From positions 7,255,001-7,319,000 of the forward strand of contig CM069602.1 of assembly GCA_035771175.1 (NCBI GenBank): 64,000 nt of DNA. Reading direction: 5' to 3'. How positions within the stretch are numbered: position 1 is the stretch's first letter; each line of letters opens with the position of its first letter. Shown here one piece after another: positions 1-10,914 of this stretch. The position numbers were made by a program, and so were the translations under genes. Below the pieces are notes generated by a model. That model was given only the letters and a program-made list of their open reading frames with translations, did no database searches and had not been told where the DNA came from. Source of the stretch: Paratinospora sagittata (Eukaryota; Streptophyta; Magnoliopsida; Ranunculales; Menispermaceae).

Positions 1-884
1 CCGTTCCAGCCACAATAATCGCATTTAAGATGTGCTCGACAAGTCTTTGAGGTGTGCCCAAATTTGTCACAAATTTCACATTTCAAATGAGGGTTTTTGG
101 GTGTGAAATTTTTTCCAGAATTCCGTGAGTTGTTCCTTACGGCAAAGGCCGCAATGTCAGACACGGGTGCACTTCCCTTTGATATTGTTCGTTGTCTTTC
201 ATCCTGAAGAATGAGAGAATGAGCTTTGTTAACAGTAGGAAGTGGATCCATGAGTAGGATCTGTCCCCGAACAGCAGCATAAGCTTCATTAAGGCCCATG
301 AGAAACTTCATAGTCTTTTGACTTTGTTGGAACTGTAGAACCTCTTTGACAGTGCCGCAAGTGCAGGTTGGAATAGAACACATTGCGTCTCGTTCATCCC
401 AGAGGCCTTTCAGCTTGGTGTAATAAGCACCAATGGTCATGTTGTCCTGTTTACAATCATGGATTCATTCTTCAACATGAAAGAGATGGACACTATTGAT
501 GCGGGAAAAACGCTCATTCAGGTCAACCCAAATGTCATGAGCAACCTCGTTGTATATTACACTTGCTCCGATATCGTGTGAGATTGAATTGAGAAGCCAT
601 GATTTCACAAGATTGTTGCAACGCGTCCACTGTTGGAGTTTGGTGGTAGATGTAGTTGGTGGTTTTTCAATGGTGCCATTGATGAAGCCTTCTTTATTTT
701 TGATGCTGAGGGCCATGAACATGGCACGGCTCCAAGTACCGTAATTCTCTTCATTCAAGGGTTGAGTAACAAGCACAACTCCAGGTTGATCGGAGTGGTG
801 GAGATAAAAAGGGTCATTGGGATTATTGTAGTTGTTTGCCTCAAGCTTGGCTGAGTCTTGGGTTATATGGTCTTTTTCTGCCAT
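1..884 (-). pseudogene. Ty1/copia retrotransposon gag, 5' part, one nonsense codon
   Basis: Read from ATG at 884 leftwards. The first 139 residues are a typical plant copia Gag N-terminus: the LNEENYGTWSRAM stretch, a conserved NNLVKSWLLNSI block, then a DIWVDLNERF block. A TGA at 465-467 stops the frame exactly where family members continue into an IHDCKQ-type block. The same frame then continues open to the window edge, including KLKGLWDERD and a zinc knuckle near 30-90 of the form C-x2-C-x4-H-x4-C (CEICDKFGHTSKTC). The TGA is therefore a single lesion, compatible with a CGA-to-TGA change. Gag forms the virus-like particle and binds the element's RNA. The rest of the element (protease, integrase, RT) would lie left of the window. 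The 5' LTR is at 1428-1626. Confidence 0.9.
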
Positions 885-959
885 GGGTGTTGGCTAAAAG
901 AGGAGAAGAATGATTGTTGTATACGAAAGAAAGATGGAAGAAATCAAAGAAGACGGAGT

Positions 960-1412
960 ATGACTGTTCACGCGATTGTTCACGCCGGGGGGCTGTTCAT
1001 GCCGGGGACTGGGTGCACTGTTCAAGTCACACTGCCACGTGCACTGTTCACGACTGACACGCGCGCTGTTCACGCGACTGTTCACGAGCACTGTTCACGC
1101 GTGCTGTTCACGGCAGCCTGTTCACGCACACTGTTCACGACTGACACGCGCACTGTTCATGCCGGGAACTGTTCACGCCGGGGACTGGGAAGCGCTGTTC
1201 AAGTCGCTCTGTCACGCGCACTGTTCACGACTGACACGCGCACTGTTCACGCGTGCTGTTCACGGCAGCCTGTTCACGCGCTGTTCACGGGGCCTGGTCA
1301 CGTGCACTGTTCACGCGCACTGTTCACGCAGCACTGTTCACGGCAGTTCTGTGACGGCAACACTGTTCACGGCAGCATCGTTCACGGCGGCGACTGTTCA
1401 CGGTCGCTTCAA
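960..1412. repeat. GC-rich minisatellite in the copia leader
   Basis: About 450 bp built almost entirely of variants of a short unit around CACTGTTCACG, in higher-order blocks that also contain CGACTGACACGCGCACTG. It lies between the primer-binding site (1416-1427) and the gag ATG (884), so it forms the transcribed 5' leader of the element. GC content is far above the surroundings. The long plus-strand open frames here arise because the repeat lacks stop codons. Confidence 0.9.
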
Positions 1413-1415
1413 AGA

Positions 1416-1427
1416 TCTCTGATACCA
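1416..1427 (-). other. Retrotransposon primer-binding site
   Basis: On the minus strand this reads TGGTATCAGAGA directly after the LTR end (CTTTCA). That is the usual plant copia primer-binding site, complementary to the 3' end of initiator tRNA-Met. It fixes the element's orientation as minus. Confidence 0.9.
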
Positions 1428-1626
1428 TGAAAGAATTCAATTCTCTGTTTTATTCATTGAAAAGGAAGGAATATATATACAGAACAGAGATCAATTTAGG
1501 ATCCTAAAATTAAGGAAAACCAAACATAGTGCACAAAATCAAGGAGATCCCAAATTTTGTGCAAAAGTTGTTAGTGCACAAAATCAAGGAGATCCCAGAT
1601 TTTGTGCATTAATACATTCCTCAACA
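1428..1626 (-). mobile_element. 5' LTR of the minus-strand copia element (199 bp)
   Basis: On the minus strand it begins TGTTGAGGAATG and ends CTTTCA, giving TG..CA termini next to the primer-binding site. It contains two direct copies of a 44-bp unit with core GTGCACAAAATCAAGGAGAT, starting near 1528 and 1572. The 3' LTR and the target-site duplication are outside the window. Confidence 0.88.
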
Positions 1627-1885
1627 GAAACGTGTGTGCAACTTTGTAAAAAAAGTTTTTGAATTCACCTCTTTTTGGGCTCCACTTATTTCAACTAAAA
1701 ACAGTCAACATTCACCTAATTATTATATATATATATATAAAAAGACTAATTAATACCTAAAATTTCTAAAGAAGTACAAAATCACTTCATTATGCTCAAC
1801 ATACAATACTCTGAACAAACTGATTGAACTACAACTCATTATAGAGAAGACAAAAAAGAAAAAGAAAAAAACACTGAAATTCCTA

Positions 1886-3484
1886 TTATTTGTGGCCCTC
1901 CTCTTCCACTTCATGAATCGTCTTACTAGCTAGAGTTCTTCCCAACCGTTTCTGCAATTTTCCCCAAAAAAAACTTTCTTTCAACTTTTTATTCAGTGCT
2001 TCCCTGACCACCTTCTCTTCCTCTTTCTCAGCCTTCATGATCTTTTCTCCCTTATTCTTCATCAACTCTGCTTCTTCTTTCTTTTGTTTGAGAGCTTTAA
2101 TTAGGTTCTCCAAGCAAGCTTCAGCATTGGAAGGAAGAGATTTTGGCATCAAATTGTCTGCAACATCAGCAGGACTCATCTGTGTCTTCTCCAACAATTC
2201 CTCAACTGTTTCAAAATCCTTATGTGAATCAATATCCAAATAATTCTTAGCCAGCACCTTGAACCCTTCGAAACTACAATAAGACAATTCAATGTGTTTA
2301 TCCATTCGACCCCTTCGAATTAGAGCTGGATCAAGCTTGTCCACATGATTAGTAGTGAACACAATCAATCTCTCCTCACCACAACAAGACCATAATCCAT
2401 CAATAAAATTCAAAAGCCCTGATAAAGTTACTTTGTTATCCTTCTTATCTTCCTTTTCATTTTCTATAATATTTTTCTTGATTGGATCCTTCTCGTCATC
2501 ATTGTCATCATCGCCGCCTTCATCTTTCTCCGCCATCTTTCTTTGCCCGGTGAGATCAAGTGAGCAATCAATGTCTTCAATCACAATGATCGACTTGCTC
2601 GAAGTCTCAATCAGCAGCGTTCGCAACTCTCTATTGTTCGCCACAGCCGTTAATTCAAGATCGTATATATCATACTCCATTAGATTGGCCATGGAAGCTA
2701 TCATAGTGGATTTCCCCGTCCCAGGAGGGCCATATAGCAAGTACCCACGTTTCCAAGCCTTCCCAACTTTCTCATAATACTGTTTGCTATTCTTGAAAGT
2801 CATCAAATCGTCAATAATCTCCTTCTTCTTATCTGGGTCCATGGCCAAAGTGTCAAACGAGGCTGGATGCTTGAATTCCACATGGTTCCACATGCTGTTC
2901 TTGAACCCAGAATCCCATTTATCACTTCGAGTATTAGTGTAAAGCCTTCTTTGTCTATTCATCATTTTTATCTTTTTCCCTTCTTCCATAATGTAATTCA
3001 AGTAAGACTCTGTCACCAATTTTCTGTACTGCCTATGGCATGTAAGCTGAAAATACCTTCTATCATTGGCATCAGTGGGATAAAGAGCGATTGTTTGGTT
3101 GTTCTTGAAGATCTTACCGGTCTCCCACCTTAGCTTCACGCCCTGATATGTATCGGTAATCTCCTCGTAATCGTCCATGCTGAAGACGAAATTCTTGCTA
3201 TCGTTAACAAAGTTGGCTTTGAGCCTTTTAGCCACATTAGAAGAATTGGCACTGAGATATAATTCAATAGCGGAGTAGACGTCGCTGCGGTCGAGACGAT
3301 CTCCGGTGTATTCATGGAATGAAATTTGAAGATAAGGTCGGACGTATTCGAGAAAGCGATCGAAGCAGTTTTCAAGCCAATAGGAGATTCGAGAAGGGCA
3401 CCATTGCTGAATCATTGTGCATAGGAACATTAGGCTTGCCAAGTTTCCAGCCCAATTACTCTCTCCCATCGTACCCATCATCAT
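1886..3484 (-). CDS. AAA-ATPase, plant BCS1/ASD-like family (copy 1, intact)
   Basis: A single-exon gene of 532 aa. A membrane segment near residues 12-30 (NLASLMFLCTMIQQWC) is followed by the family's N-terminal domain (SFHEYTGDR, DYEEITDTYQGVKLRW) and an AAA core: Walker A GPPGTGKST at about 252-260, Walker B IVIEDID at about 300-306, and the sensor/arginine region LDPALIRRGRMDKH. A charged, lysine- and glutamate-rich loop follows Walker B, and a coiled-coil-like tail closes the protein. Family members sit in mitochondrial or ER membranes and act in stress, senescence or seed development; the substrate is unknown. I chose ATG 3484 because the 30-residue upstream extension starts with TTG, not ATG. 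It is more diverged from copies 2-4 than they are from each other and lies on the opposite strand. Confidence 0.95.
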   Translation of the reverse strand: MMMGTMGESNWAGNLASLMFLCTMIQQWCPSRISYWLENCFDRFLEYVRPYLQISFHEYTGDRLDRSDVYSAIELYLSANSSNVAKRLKANFVNDSKNFVFSMDDYEEITDTYQGVKLRWETGKIFKNNQTIALYPTDANDRRYFQLTCHRQYRKLVTESYLNYIMEEGKKIKMMNRQRRLYTNTRSDKWDSGFKNSMWNHVEFKHPASFDTLAMDPDKKKEIIDDLMTFKNSKQYYEKVGKAWKRGYLLYGPPGTGKSTMIASMANLMEYDIYDLELTAVANNRELRTLLIETSSKSIIVIEDIDCSLDLTGQRKMAEKDEGGDDDNDDEKDPIKKNIIENEKEDKKDNKVTLSGLLNFIDGLWSCCGEERLIVFTTNHVDKLDPALIRRGRMDKHIELSYCSFEGFKVLAKNYLDIDSHKDFETVEELLEKTQMSPADVADNLMPKSLPSNAEACLENLIKALKQKKEEAELMKNKGEKIMKAEKEEEKVVREALNKKLKESFFWGKLQKRLGRTLASKTIHEVEEEGHK

Positions 3485-3626
3485 CTTTTCTTCTTCTGAA
3501 ACTTGTTGATGATCTTCCTGAAGAAATTTGCAAAGCCCACAAGATCGATGTCTCACAAGCAGAATTATGAGCAAAAGAAACGAAGGATTTGGACTAATGA
3601 CTGAACCTTATGGCTAAAAACACTTG

Positions 3627-3634
3627 TATATAAA
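3627..3634 (-). promoter_or_regulatory. Probable TATA box of AAA-ATPase copy 1
   Basis: TTTATATA on the minus strand, about 145 bp upstream of ATG 3484. This implies a 5' leader of about 110 nt. Confidence 0.5.
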
Positions 3635-3848
3635 GGGCTAATAGGAGACTTTTGATATTATAAGCCTATAAGGTAAGTCTTTTTTCTGGCCGGTGAACAC
3701 GCGTCCTGAAATTCAAACGAGTTTCTAAGTGCCCGCGTGGCTCCGTAGTCCGTACTAACAGAACGAATGGAGTATTCTTATTTCTTTGTCTTTTTAATTT
3801 CATATTATTTCTATATTTCTTGTAACTTTTAACAAAACATACACACAC

Positions 3849-3854
<6 letters not shown>

Positions 3855-3883
<29 letters not shown>
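3855..3883. repeat. (AT)n microsatellite
   Basis: An uninterrupted run of about 14 AT units, preceded by a short (AC)n run. Confidence 0.95.
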
Positions 3884-3886
<3 letters not shown>

Positions 3887-3921
3887 TATAAAAAAGAAAA
3901 TATTAAAGTGATACTCAATAT

Positions 3922-4065
3922 TATCGGTGAGTTCGCCTTTAAAAATTAATCTCACATTGACTACGTATTTATTTACAAGTCCGATGACTTAACTTAGGAG
4001 CTTACCAAAATTCAAAGGCCTATACAAAAAATAATATCTTTTGTGACGTGTGAGACGAATCAAAA
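3922..4065. repeat. Interspersed repeat, second copy at 37744-38015
   Basis: Shares the order of several blocks with 37744-38015: GGTGAGTTC, CTTTAAAAATTA then TCTCAC, AATTTAGGAGC or its variant, and AATAATATCTT followed by ACGTGTGAGA. The family was not identified. The spacer that follows (4066-5150) is AT-rich and shows nothing gene-like. Confidence 0.55.
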
Positions 4066-5150
4066 TAAAATTTAATAAAAGTATACATCTATTATAATAT
4101 ATATTAATATTAAATATTATTAAATTATCTTGAGTCATATACTAATACATATTTCAAAATAATCCAATAGTTTATAAGGGTGATGCTTAACATTATTCTT
4201 ATAAAAAGTATCTAAACAAACACTAGAAAGTTATAATTTTGTCCCAATTTATTTATTTTTATTAAATGCTATCTTAAATTTATCACTGATCTTTTTTTAT
4301 TGTACGGTTGTATTTTTTTTGTATTGACGAAGATAATTTGTTTTAGAGAAAGTGCAGATTTGGTAATCTTGTTTTACTTTATTGGTATTTATATATATAA
4401 ATCAAAATATGACTTTCACAAAAAAAAAAATAATAATAATCAACATATGCGTGCTGTCATATTAGTCAAACCCGTGAATCAGTGTATGTCAGTGCATGAT
4501 AGCGAAATTTTTAACTTTTCTTCTCGCTTGTGTTTTTGCTTTTTCGTGTGCGAAAGCAGAAAACATTAGATGGTGAGTAAACGATTATCTGCTTCGTCCT
4601 TAAATCAACACGATTTCAACACGATTTCTATTTCTTCTGCCACCTTTCTTCTAACTTTATCCTCACGCAATGCTACCAACAACGTTTTTTGTTTTGTTTT
4701 GCCCGCAGAGGGACGGAAGATAATTGTTTAAGGTAACGTTCTTAAGTTCAATTTTTAGATTGGTGAGATTAATTTTTCAGTTTATCCTAGACTGATATAT
4801 AATAAGTGCGCGTAAGTCTCCATAAATTAGTCTACTGTAAGTAAAAATTCATTTGTATTGTTAAACAAGGATTTACATTTATAAATATAAATTCTATTAG
4901 CTCTTGAAAAAGCCAAAAAAGAAAACCACAACCGTGGGAGTTACAAACTCTACGTGCCGCCGCTAAAAAAATAGCAAACTAATAAAAAAAAAAGTATGTT
5001 ACAAAAAATCTAATTTCTAAGATATCAATCAAATTAATAATCATCTTTAATACTACCAGCATTTGATATCTTAATTCTCGTATAGTTTGATTTACTAGAT
5101 CTATGTCATAGTTGATCTAAAAGATATTATGCTAATTGTTCGCTACCACA
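4066..5150. other. AT-rich intergenic spacer
   Basis: No open frame with recognisable protein similarity and no RNA gene seen. The 89-codon frame at 4300-4569 has no domain character and lies in very AT-rich DNA. Confidence 0.6.
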
Positions 5151-5639
5151 AAGATAGCAATTCAGGTCATTTGATCCGATTCCACCAAACTTAGGAATAA
5201 TCGGACTAGACTGGGTCTTGACCTTATAAAATATATGAACCGGACCTTTAGGTTGGGTCTTAAAATCGGGCATTTGAACCGAATTTTTAAACAACTAATA
5301 TAATTAAATACATATTTTTAAGTTGAATTAGTTACAATAAAATATAAATTTTAGTTAAATAATTAAATAAAATATACAAATTAAAAATATCATTTATTAA
5401 TTTATAAAAAAATATCAAATTATTTCTAAATATTACAACAAATTTTCAAATAAACAAAAAATAATTTCTAAACCTAAAATTTTCTTATTTACTATAAAAT
5501 CGTAATTTTATAACAATTTTTTATGCACACATTACCGTTTACCACTTATTATTACAAATTAAAAAAATAATAATGAAACTTGTATAAAAGTTTACAATGA
5601 TTAAAAAAAATTAATGCAACTTATATAAAAGTTCACTCA

Positions 5640-7680
5640 CGGTCTTCATCAATATCAAGTAGTTGTTTCATTCCATCTTCAACCAAGTACTAACCTCTTA
5701 AACAAATCAATGCTTCAACTATGTCATCTTTTAATCTCGTTCGATGATCATCAATAACACGTCCACCAGAGTTAAATGCAGACTCTGAAGCAACTGTAAA
5801 AATAGGTTTACTTAGTAAATCTTTTGTCATTGCAGATAAAATAGGATTTTTTTTTCTTGTTGTCTCCACCAATCTAAAAGATCAAACTCTTCATTAATGT
5901 CTATATCGAGTGGAGGTAAATCTATTTTTTATTTATTTTAAAACTTTAAATTGTGAACCATTATCATTAGCTATCTTTTGTGGCAAATAAGCTAATATTG
6001 GATTTTTTTTCCATTTAAATGAGATAAAGATGTTATATTATCAACCACAAAATTAGTACGAAGTTTTTCTTCATACTAAATAATTCATCCTCAATATTTT
6101 GTAAATGATAAAAACAATCATTTTTATCAATTAAACATAAACAATCTTTTAAAAGTATTAATTTATAACGAGTGTCCATACAGATTGCTATACCAATAAT
6201 AATTAAAAATTCCTTCCAATATTTATCAAACTCCGCTTTCATTGTAAATTAAACACAGTTGAGGGTTCTTTACTAAGTTTATCTAAAACAAATATAATAT
6301 TACCCAAGTATAAAGCAAATTTATTTATATTAACATACTTTGTAGGTGAAAAAATAATAGTGGCCTCATTAAATTCTTCTAAAAATTGTTTAATTATATT
6401 GGCATTATGCCAATTAATAGAAGATGGAACATGGTGAAAATCATATGTAGTAAAAAATGAATTAAAAACATTTTCAAAAGAAGTAGCTACACGTAATATT
6501 TCATAAGTAACATTCCATCTATGTTGAACATCAAAAGGAATTTTTCTATACTTTACACCAATACAATTACATACGCTTTTAAATTCTTGCAACTTGGTAA
6601 GCAAATTCTTAATTAACTTAACACTTTCACTAATATTTACAATTGAACTATTAATAACACTCAATCAATCTTCTTGAACAATAAGATTAAGAATATGAGC
6701 TATACATCTAATATGATATAAAGTATAATTTTTATTTATTCTTAAATATTCACTTAACATTCTAACACACGCATCGTTACTTGATGCATTATCTAAAGTA
6801 ATAGAAAATACTTTGTCTAATAAATTAAATTCTTGAAGACAATCAAAAATTTCTTCATATAATACTTGTCCACTATGAGAACTTTCTAATTCATGAAATT
6901 TAAGTATTTTTTATTTAATTTTCAATTATTATCTAGAAAATGACGTGTAACACAAATATAAGAAGTATTTTGATTTGAAGGAGTCTACACATCGTAGATA
7001 AGACATATTTTACTTTTAATAGATAAAAATAGTTTTTTTAAATTCTTTTTTCATTATGAAAAGATCTAATGATATCACTTCTTACAGTATTTTGAGATAT
7101 TAGTTGAAATTGAGGACCATATGATCGACTAATCCAACGTTTAAAATCCCTCCCTTCATAAAACCATAAGGACAATTATCTAATTACCATAAATCTAACA
7201 GTCTCACTATGTGCTAAATCAGGATCATATTTAAAAATACATAAATTACCACTTTGACTCTTTGATAAAAAAATGTTGTTTGATATTTTTATTTTTATTT
7301 TTCAAAAACTCACATCTATTCAAACTAAAATGTTTTAAAATATAACTAGTACCATTAGCAGAATTACAAGAAAACATTTTTTTACAATATGTACATTGAG
7401 CTTTCTCAACTTCAACTTCATGTTCTAAAACTTTAATTTTAATAGAATGTCGTCACACCTCAGATGTAGTTGCTCATTTTCTTTTATTAGAAGAAACCAT
7501 TACATTTGTTGAGTTTTCTTGCAAAAAATCTTTATTTGAGTCAATACACCCATGACCCTCTAATATATTCATTGCTTTCAAAAATTGTATCCATGATAAT
7601 AATAATTTTTTTTCAAAAATTTCAATGCAAAAAAAAAAACAACCAATAAATATACAAATGTAACAAACTAATATCAATCT
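5640..7680 (-). pseudogene. hAT transposase (BED zinc finger, hATC domain), multiply broken
   Basis: Fragments run in the expected order on the minus strand. Near 7330-7450 is a BED-type finger (CTYCKK, then a KHFSLNRC histidine/cysteine pair). At 6239-6664 is part of the catalytic RNase-H-like region (FDVQHRWNVTYEIL and NEATIIFSPTKY). At 6033-6242 is YWKEFLIIIGIAICMDTRYK, and at 5690-5872 the C-terminal dimerisation motif ILSAMTKDLLSKPIFTVASE with GGRVIDDHR. hAT transposases cut and paste elements that leave 8-bp target duplications. Several frameshifts and stops separate the blocks, so it cannot encode a working enzyme. The order and the C-terminal motif make the family call secure. Confidence 0.88.
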
Positions 7681-7885
7681 TAGTAAAAGAAATGAAAAGA
7701 TCTCACCTAGAGGTTACAAATATCAAAGATGCAACCAATAAATTATATAACCTACTTAAAAGATCTCACTCAAATTCCCCGAGTTATTACTCCCTCAAAA
7801 AATATATATATAATAAAAAAAATTTGTTAAATATAAATTACATCAATTAATTTTAAAAAATAAATAAATAGAAATTGTAAAGACT

Positions 7886-8095
7886 TAGAGATGAGAGAGT
7901 CCATTCGCGGGACTTCGGGACTCTCTCATATTCGAGAGATTCCGGTGACCGAACTCTCTCAGATTCGAGAGAGTCCTGCGAACTCTCTCAGATCTGACGG
8001 ACTCTCTCAATCCGATCGAACTCTCTCAGATCTGACGGACTCTCTCAATCCGATCGAACTCTCTCAGATCTGAGAGAGTCCATTCACTGAACTCT
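7886..8095. repeat. 38-bp tandem repeat built of inverted GAGAGAGTCC words
   Basis: Two full copies of a 38-bp unit beginning GAACTCTCTCAGATCTGACG lie at 7980-8017 and 8018-8055, with degenerate units on both sides. Each unit contains GGACTCTCTC and CTCTCTCAGATCTGA, which pair with GAGAGAGTCC words elsewhere in the array. It is just upstream of the hAT transposase remnant. Confidence 0.85.
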
Positions 8096-9160
8096 CTTCA
8101 TTATTTCATAAAAATATATAAAAAATAACCATTAAAACATTATACCTCTTGTTGAAACAGTGAATGAGGGTTCTACAAAGATTGAAGAAGAAGGTTAAAG
8201 ATTTTTGAAAAGAGGAAAGATGAAGAGCATTCAAATATTGCCAAGAATGGGAGAGCAAGAGTGAAACGTGAAAGTGAAAGAGAGTAGTAAATGAGAATGA
8301 GTTAGGGTTTAACTTGTCAAATTAAGCAACTTTAAATAAAAGTCTAACATTTTGTTTCCACATTTACCTTGATAACCTTGTTACTAGCCGTTCAACAGTA
8401 AAAAATTAGGGGTAAAAGGATAAAAATGAAAAATATTTAAAATTTATTTATTTTTGGCCAAATTTAACTATTTGTTTTAATAGAAAATTTAACTATTTAA
8501 TTATTTATGTTTAGTTTAGGTGTTTTAACTCTTTTTTAACAAATGGTTAGCCACAACTTATTACTATAATTGGAAAACCAATCTAGCTAAATAAAAGTTA
8601 AATTGATAGAATTTAAAATTTAAACAAAACTAAAATAACATAATAAGCAAATTTTATAAAATTTTATTAAGAAATAGACTATGAATTATTTGTTTTATTT
8701 AATTGATCTTAAATATGTGTTAATTTAGTCAAAATGAATGAGTTTATGTATATAGTTGGATAATATCTTTTTTTCATTCATAATTTTAGCTCAACCCTTA
8801 TTATAATTTAGTTAAATTCATTATATATTTATATCTAGCCCTACTACATATTTTTAGAGAATATGCTTAATAAAATATATTTGGCAAACAAAATTTTAGA
8901 GAGTATAGTTACCAAAGTTGAAATGCATACATGTATTTTTAATTAATTATATGTACTCTTTTTTTTGTATTATATACTTAATTGAACATATTCTTAATTA
9001 TGTATATACAATACAAATATAAACACTTAATTATATATAAGTATATATCACTCTTCACTATTGTGTTTTTCTTATTATACACACTTAAAATACTCTTAAT
9101 TGTGTTTTTTTTCTTTCATTTTGTAAACTCTTAATTATATATATAGTGTATATATATATA

Positions 9161-10152
9161 TTGTTGGACCAATGCACCTCACATCGGTATCTCAGTATTT
9201 TGATGATTACAAACCACATGATATCACCTGTATTTTTTTTTAAGTTCTACAACTAATCATTAAGAACATATCAAATAATAGCTATCGAAGTCTACAAAGA
9301 TCAAGCTCGAAGAATGAAGACATATATCATATGGAATGCATTAGTTTGATCTTAGGTATGTAAGGTAACCTCTCGATCAATTTCAGCACTTAACTCTCAA
9401 AATTGCAAAGTTTTCAAAATCATTTTGATTTAGTATTTGATTTTAACAAAATGCTTTCTGAAAGGTTTTAATCATAATTTCAATGAGTTTTAAATGATTT
9501 AAAAGTGTTTAATCTTATTTCAAAGGGTTTTGATTCAATGAAATGGTTCATAAACATCAAAAGATTGATTTTTCCAAAATCAGGAACTTATAGCGCGCTA
9601 TCATTGATGATAGTCCACTATCTTGCCAATTGCCAAAGTTTTCAAGAGGCAATAGCGCGCTATCATTGATGATAGCGCGCTATCAAGTCAATTGTCAAAA
9701 TTCTGACTTTTTGGAATATGGGCAATAGTGTGCTATCATTGATGATAGCCTACTATCAAGCTATTACCAAAATTTTATTTTTTTGTACAAAGGGCAATAA
9801 CGCGTTATCAATGAGTTCATAAAATCAAGAACTCTCGATTTTCAGTACATCGAGATTCAATAGGCCGTTATAGGTCAATATCGTGCATAATGAATGGGCC
9901 GATAGCACTATAGCGCGCTATTATTGCCAGAGACAGAAATATGACTTTTTTGACGAGAAAAATGTGGGCACTTTCACTTGCTCGAATTTTCTATTCCTTG
10001 CATAGTCTTGTCATGCTATCTTAACTGAAATATTCTCCACTAACACCTGGATGATTCCCATTATCTTGCACGCCCAAGACAACTTTAGATTAAACAATGT
10101 TTTGAATTCAAATCATTCTATATTCTCTAGTTCTTGAACCTATAACTGTTCA
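9161..10152. mobile_element. LTR-like insertion inside the hAT element
   Basis: Starts TGTTGGACCAATGCACC in AT-repeat DNA of the hAT element and ends near TATAACTGTTCA, after which the hAT-type TACTCTTAATTAT sequence resumes. The TG..CA ends suggest a solo LTR. I could not find a matching target-site duplication, so the boundaries and the class are uncertain. Confidence 0.4.
9591..9920. repeat. Palindromic ATAGCGCGCTAT tandem repeats
   Basis: Units of about 62-73 bp start with TAGCGCGCTATCATTGATGA at 9591, 9653 and, with changes, 9726; weaker copies follow near 9800 and 9910. The core GATAGCGCGCTATC is a perfect 14-bp palindrome, and it is joined by ATTGATGAT to a second, partly degraded copy. 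The array is CpG-rich inside AT-rich DNA. Confidence 0.85.
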
Positions 10153-10279
10153 TTTTATACTCTTAATTATGTGCACATATACATTTTGTATTTATTAATA
10201 TATATATAGGCGTATATTACAATTTACATATACATATATTTTACAATAAATCTAAACTATATAAAATATATACAAAATA

Positions 10280-10313
<34 letters not shown>

Positions 10314-10914
10314 AAAATGTATGTATGTATAATCAAGCCCAAGTTTTAGGCCTTTGGGTCGGGCTGGGCCTTTAGACAGGGTTAGCGAGTCCGGCTGAAC
10401 CTAACTATGTCATTCCAAACCAGTTCAATAAGTTTTGGAATCGGACTGGATTGACTTATGTAATAGTCAGATTCGGATTTGGATCGGGCAAGGTCAAGTC
10501 CACAGGCCTTAGGCCAAATTATCACCCCTACACTACCTAACGTCACCCTTATTCTCTATTTGGGCTTGGAGTGATGGTATTTAAAGATATACAAACATAC
10601 TAAGCCCAAGTATGACTTTGGTAATTTCGAAAGACAAATTGTCTTTTTTCCAAAGTCCTATTGAAAAAGAGCCCTTAAGACGTGTTCTCTACTTAGAAAA
10701 GATCATGACCTTTGCCTTAGTTCAAGACAAAATCTCTAGAACTCCTTTTCTTTGAATAAGTAAAAACTAGATAAAGGGGGAAAAAACAAGAACCCTCGTA
10801 TGTAGGAAAACTTCATTGAGAAAAAAATATACATAGCATCAAAAAATAAAAAGAAAAAAGAAAGAAATCCAATGACCTCTAGGGAAACTTGACAATAATT
10901 TTCTCCAAAATTCC

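Larger units (their letters stand above)
5150..10527 (-). mobile_element. Decayed hAT transposon, approximate limits
   Basis: The transposase remnant (5640-7680, minus) is flanked by subterminal DNA rich in GGGTC/CCGGAC words: left about 5160-5290, right about 10330-10527. The right end reads AAATTATCACCCCTA, the usual inverted form of a TAGGGGTGATAA hAT terminus. A related but internally deleted copy lies at about 42480-43236: its left part resembles 5400-5530 (shared TAAATATTACAACAAATTTT) and its right part resembles 8900-9160 and 10260-10527. The left terminus is not cleanly visible and no target-site duplication was found, so the limits are inferred. Confidence 0.5.

Noticed and set aside
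858..1430. Long plus-strand open frames (190 and 148 codons) across the minisatellite
   Set aside because: They consist of repeated VHA/LFT/CSR words generated by the CACTGTTCACG repeat, on the opposite strand to gag; no protein character.
2037..3133. Plus-strand frames opposite the AAA-ATPase genes (and the equivalent ones at 31634-32278, 40856-42000 and 61756-62840)
   Set aside because: Antisense shadows of well-supported coding sequence.
3485..3574. 30-residue N-terminal extension of AAA-ATPase copy 1
   Set aside because: It begins with TTG and is absent in the paralogues; ATG 3484 gives the normal family start.
7886..8095. CRISPR-like repeat array
   Set aside because: Units are adjacent with no unique spacers and this is plant nuclear DNA.
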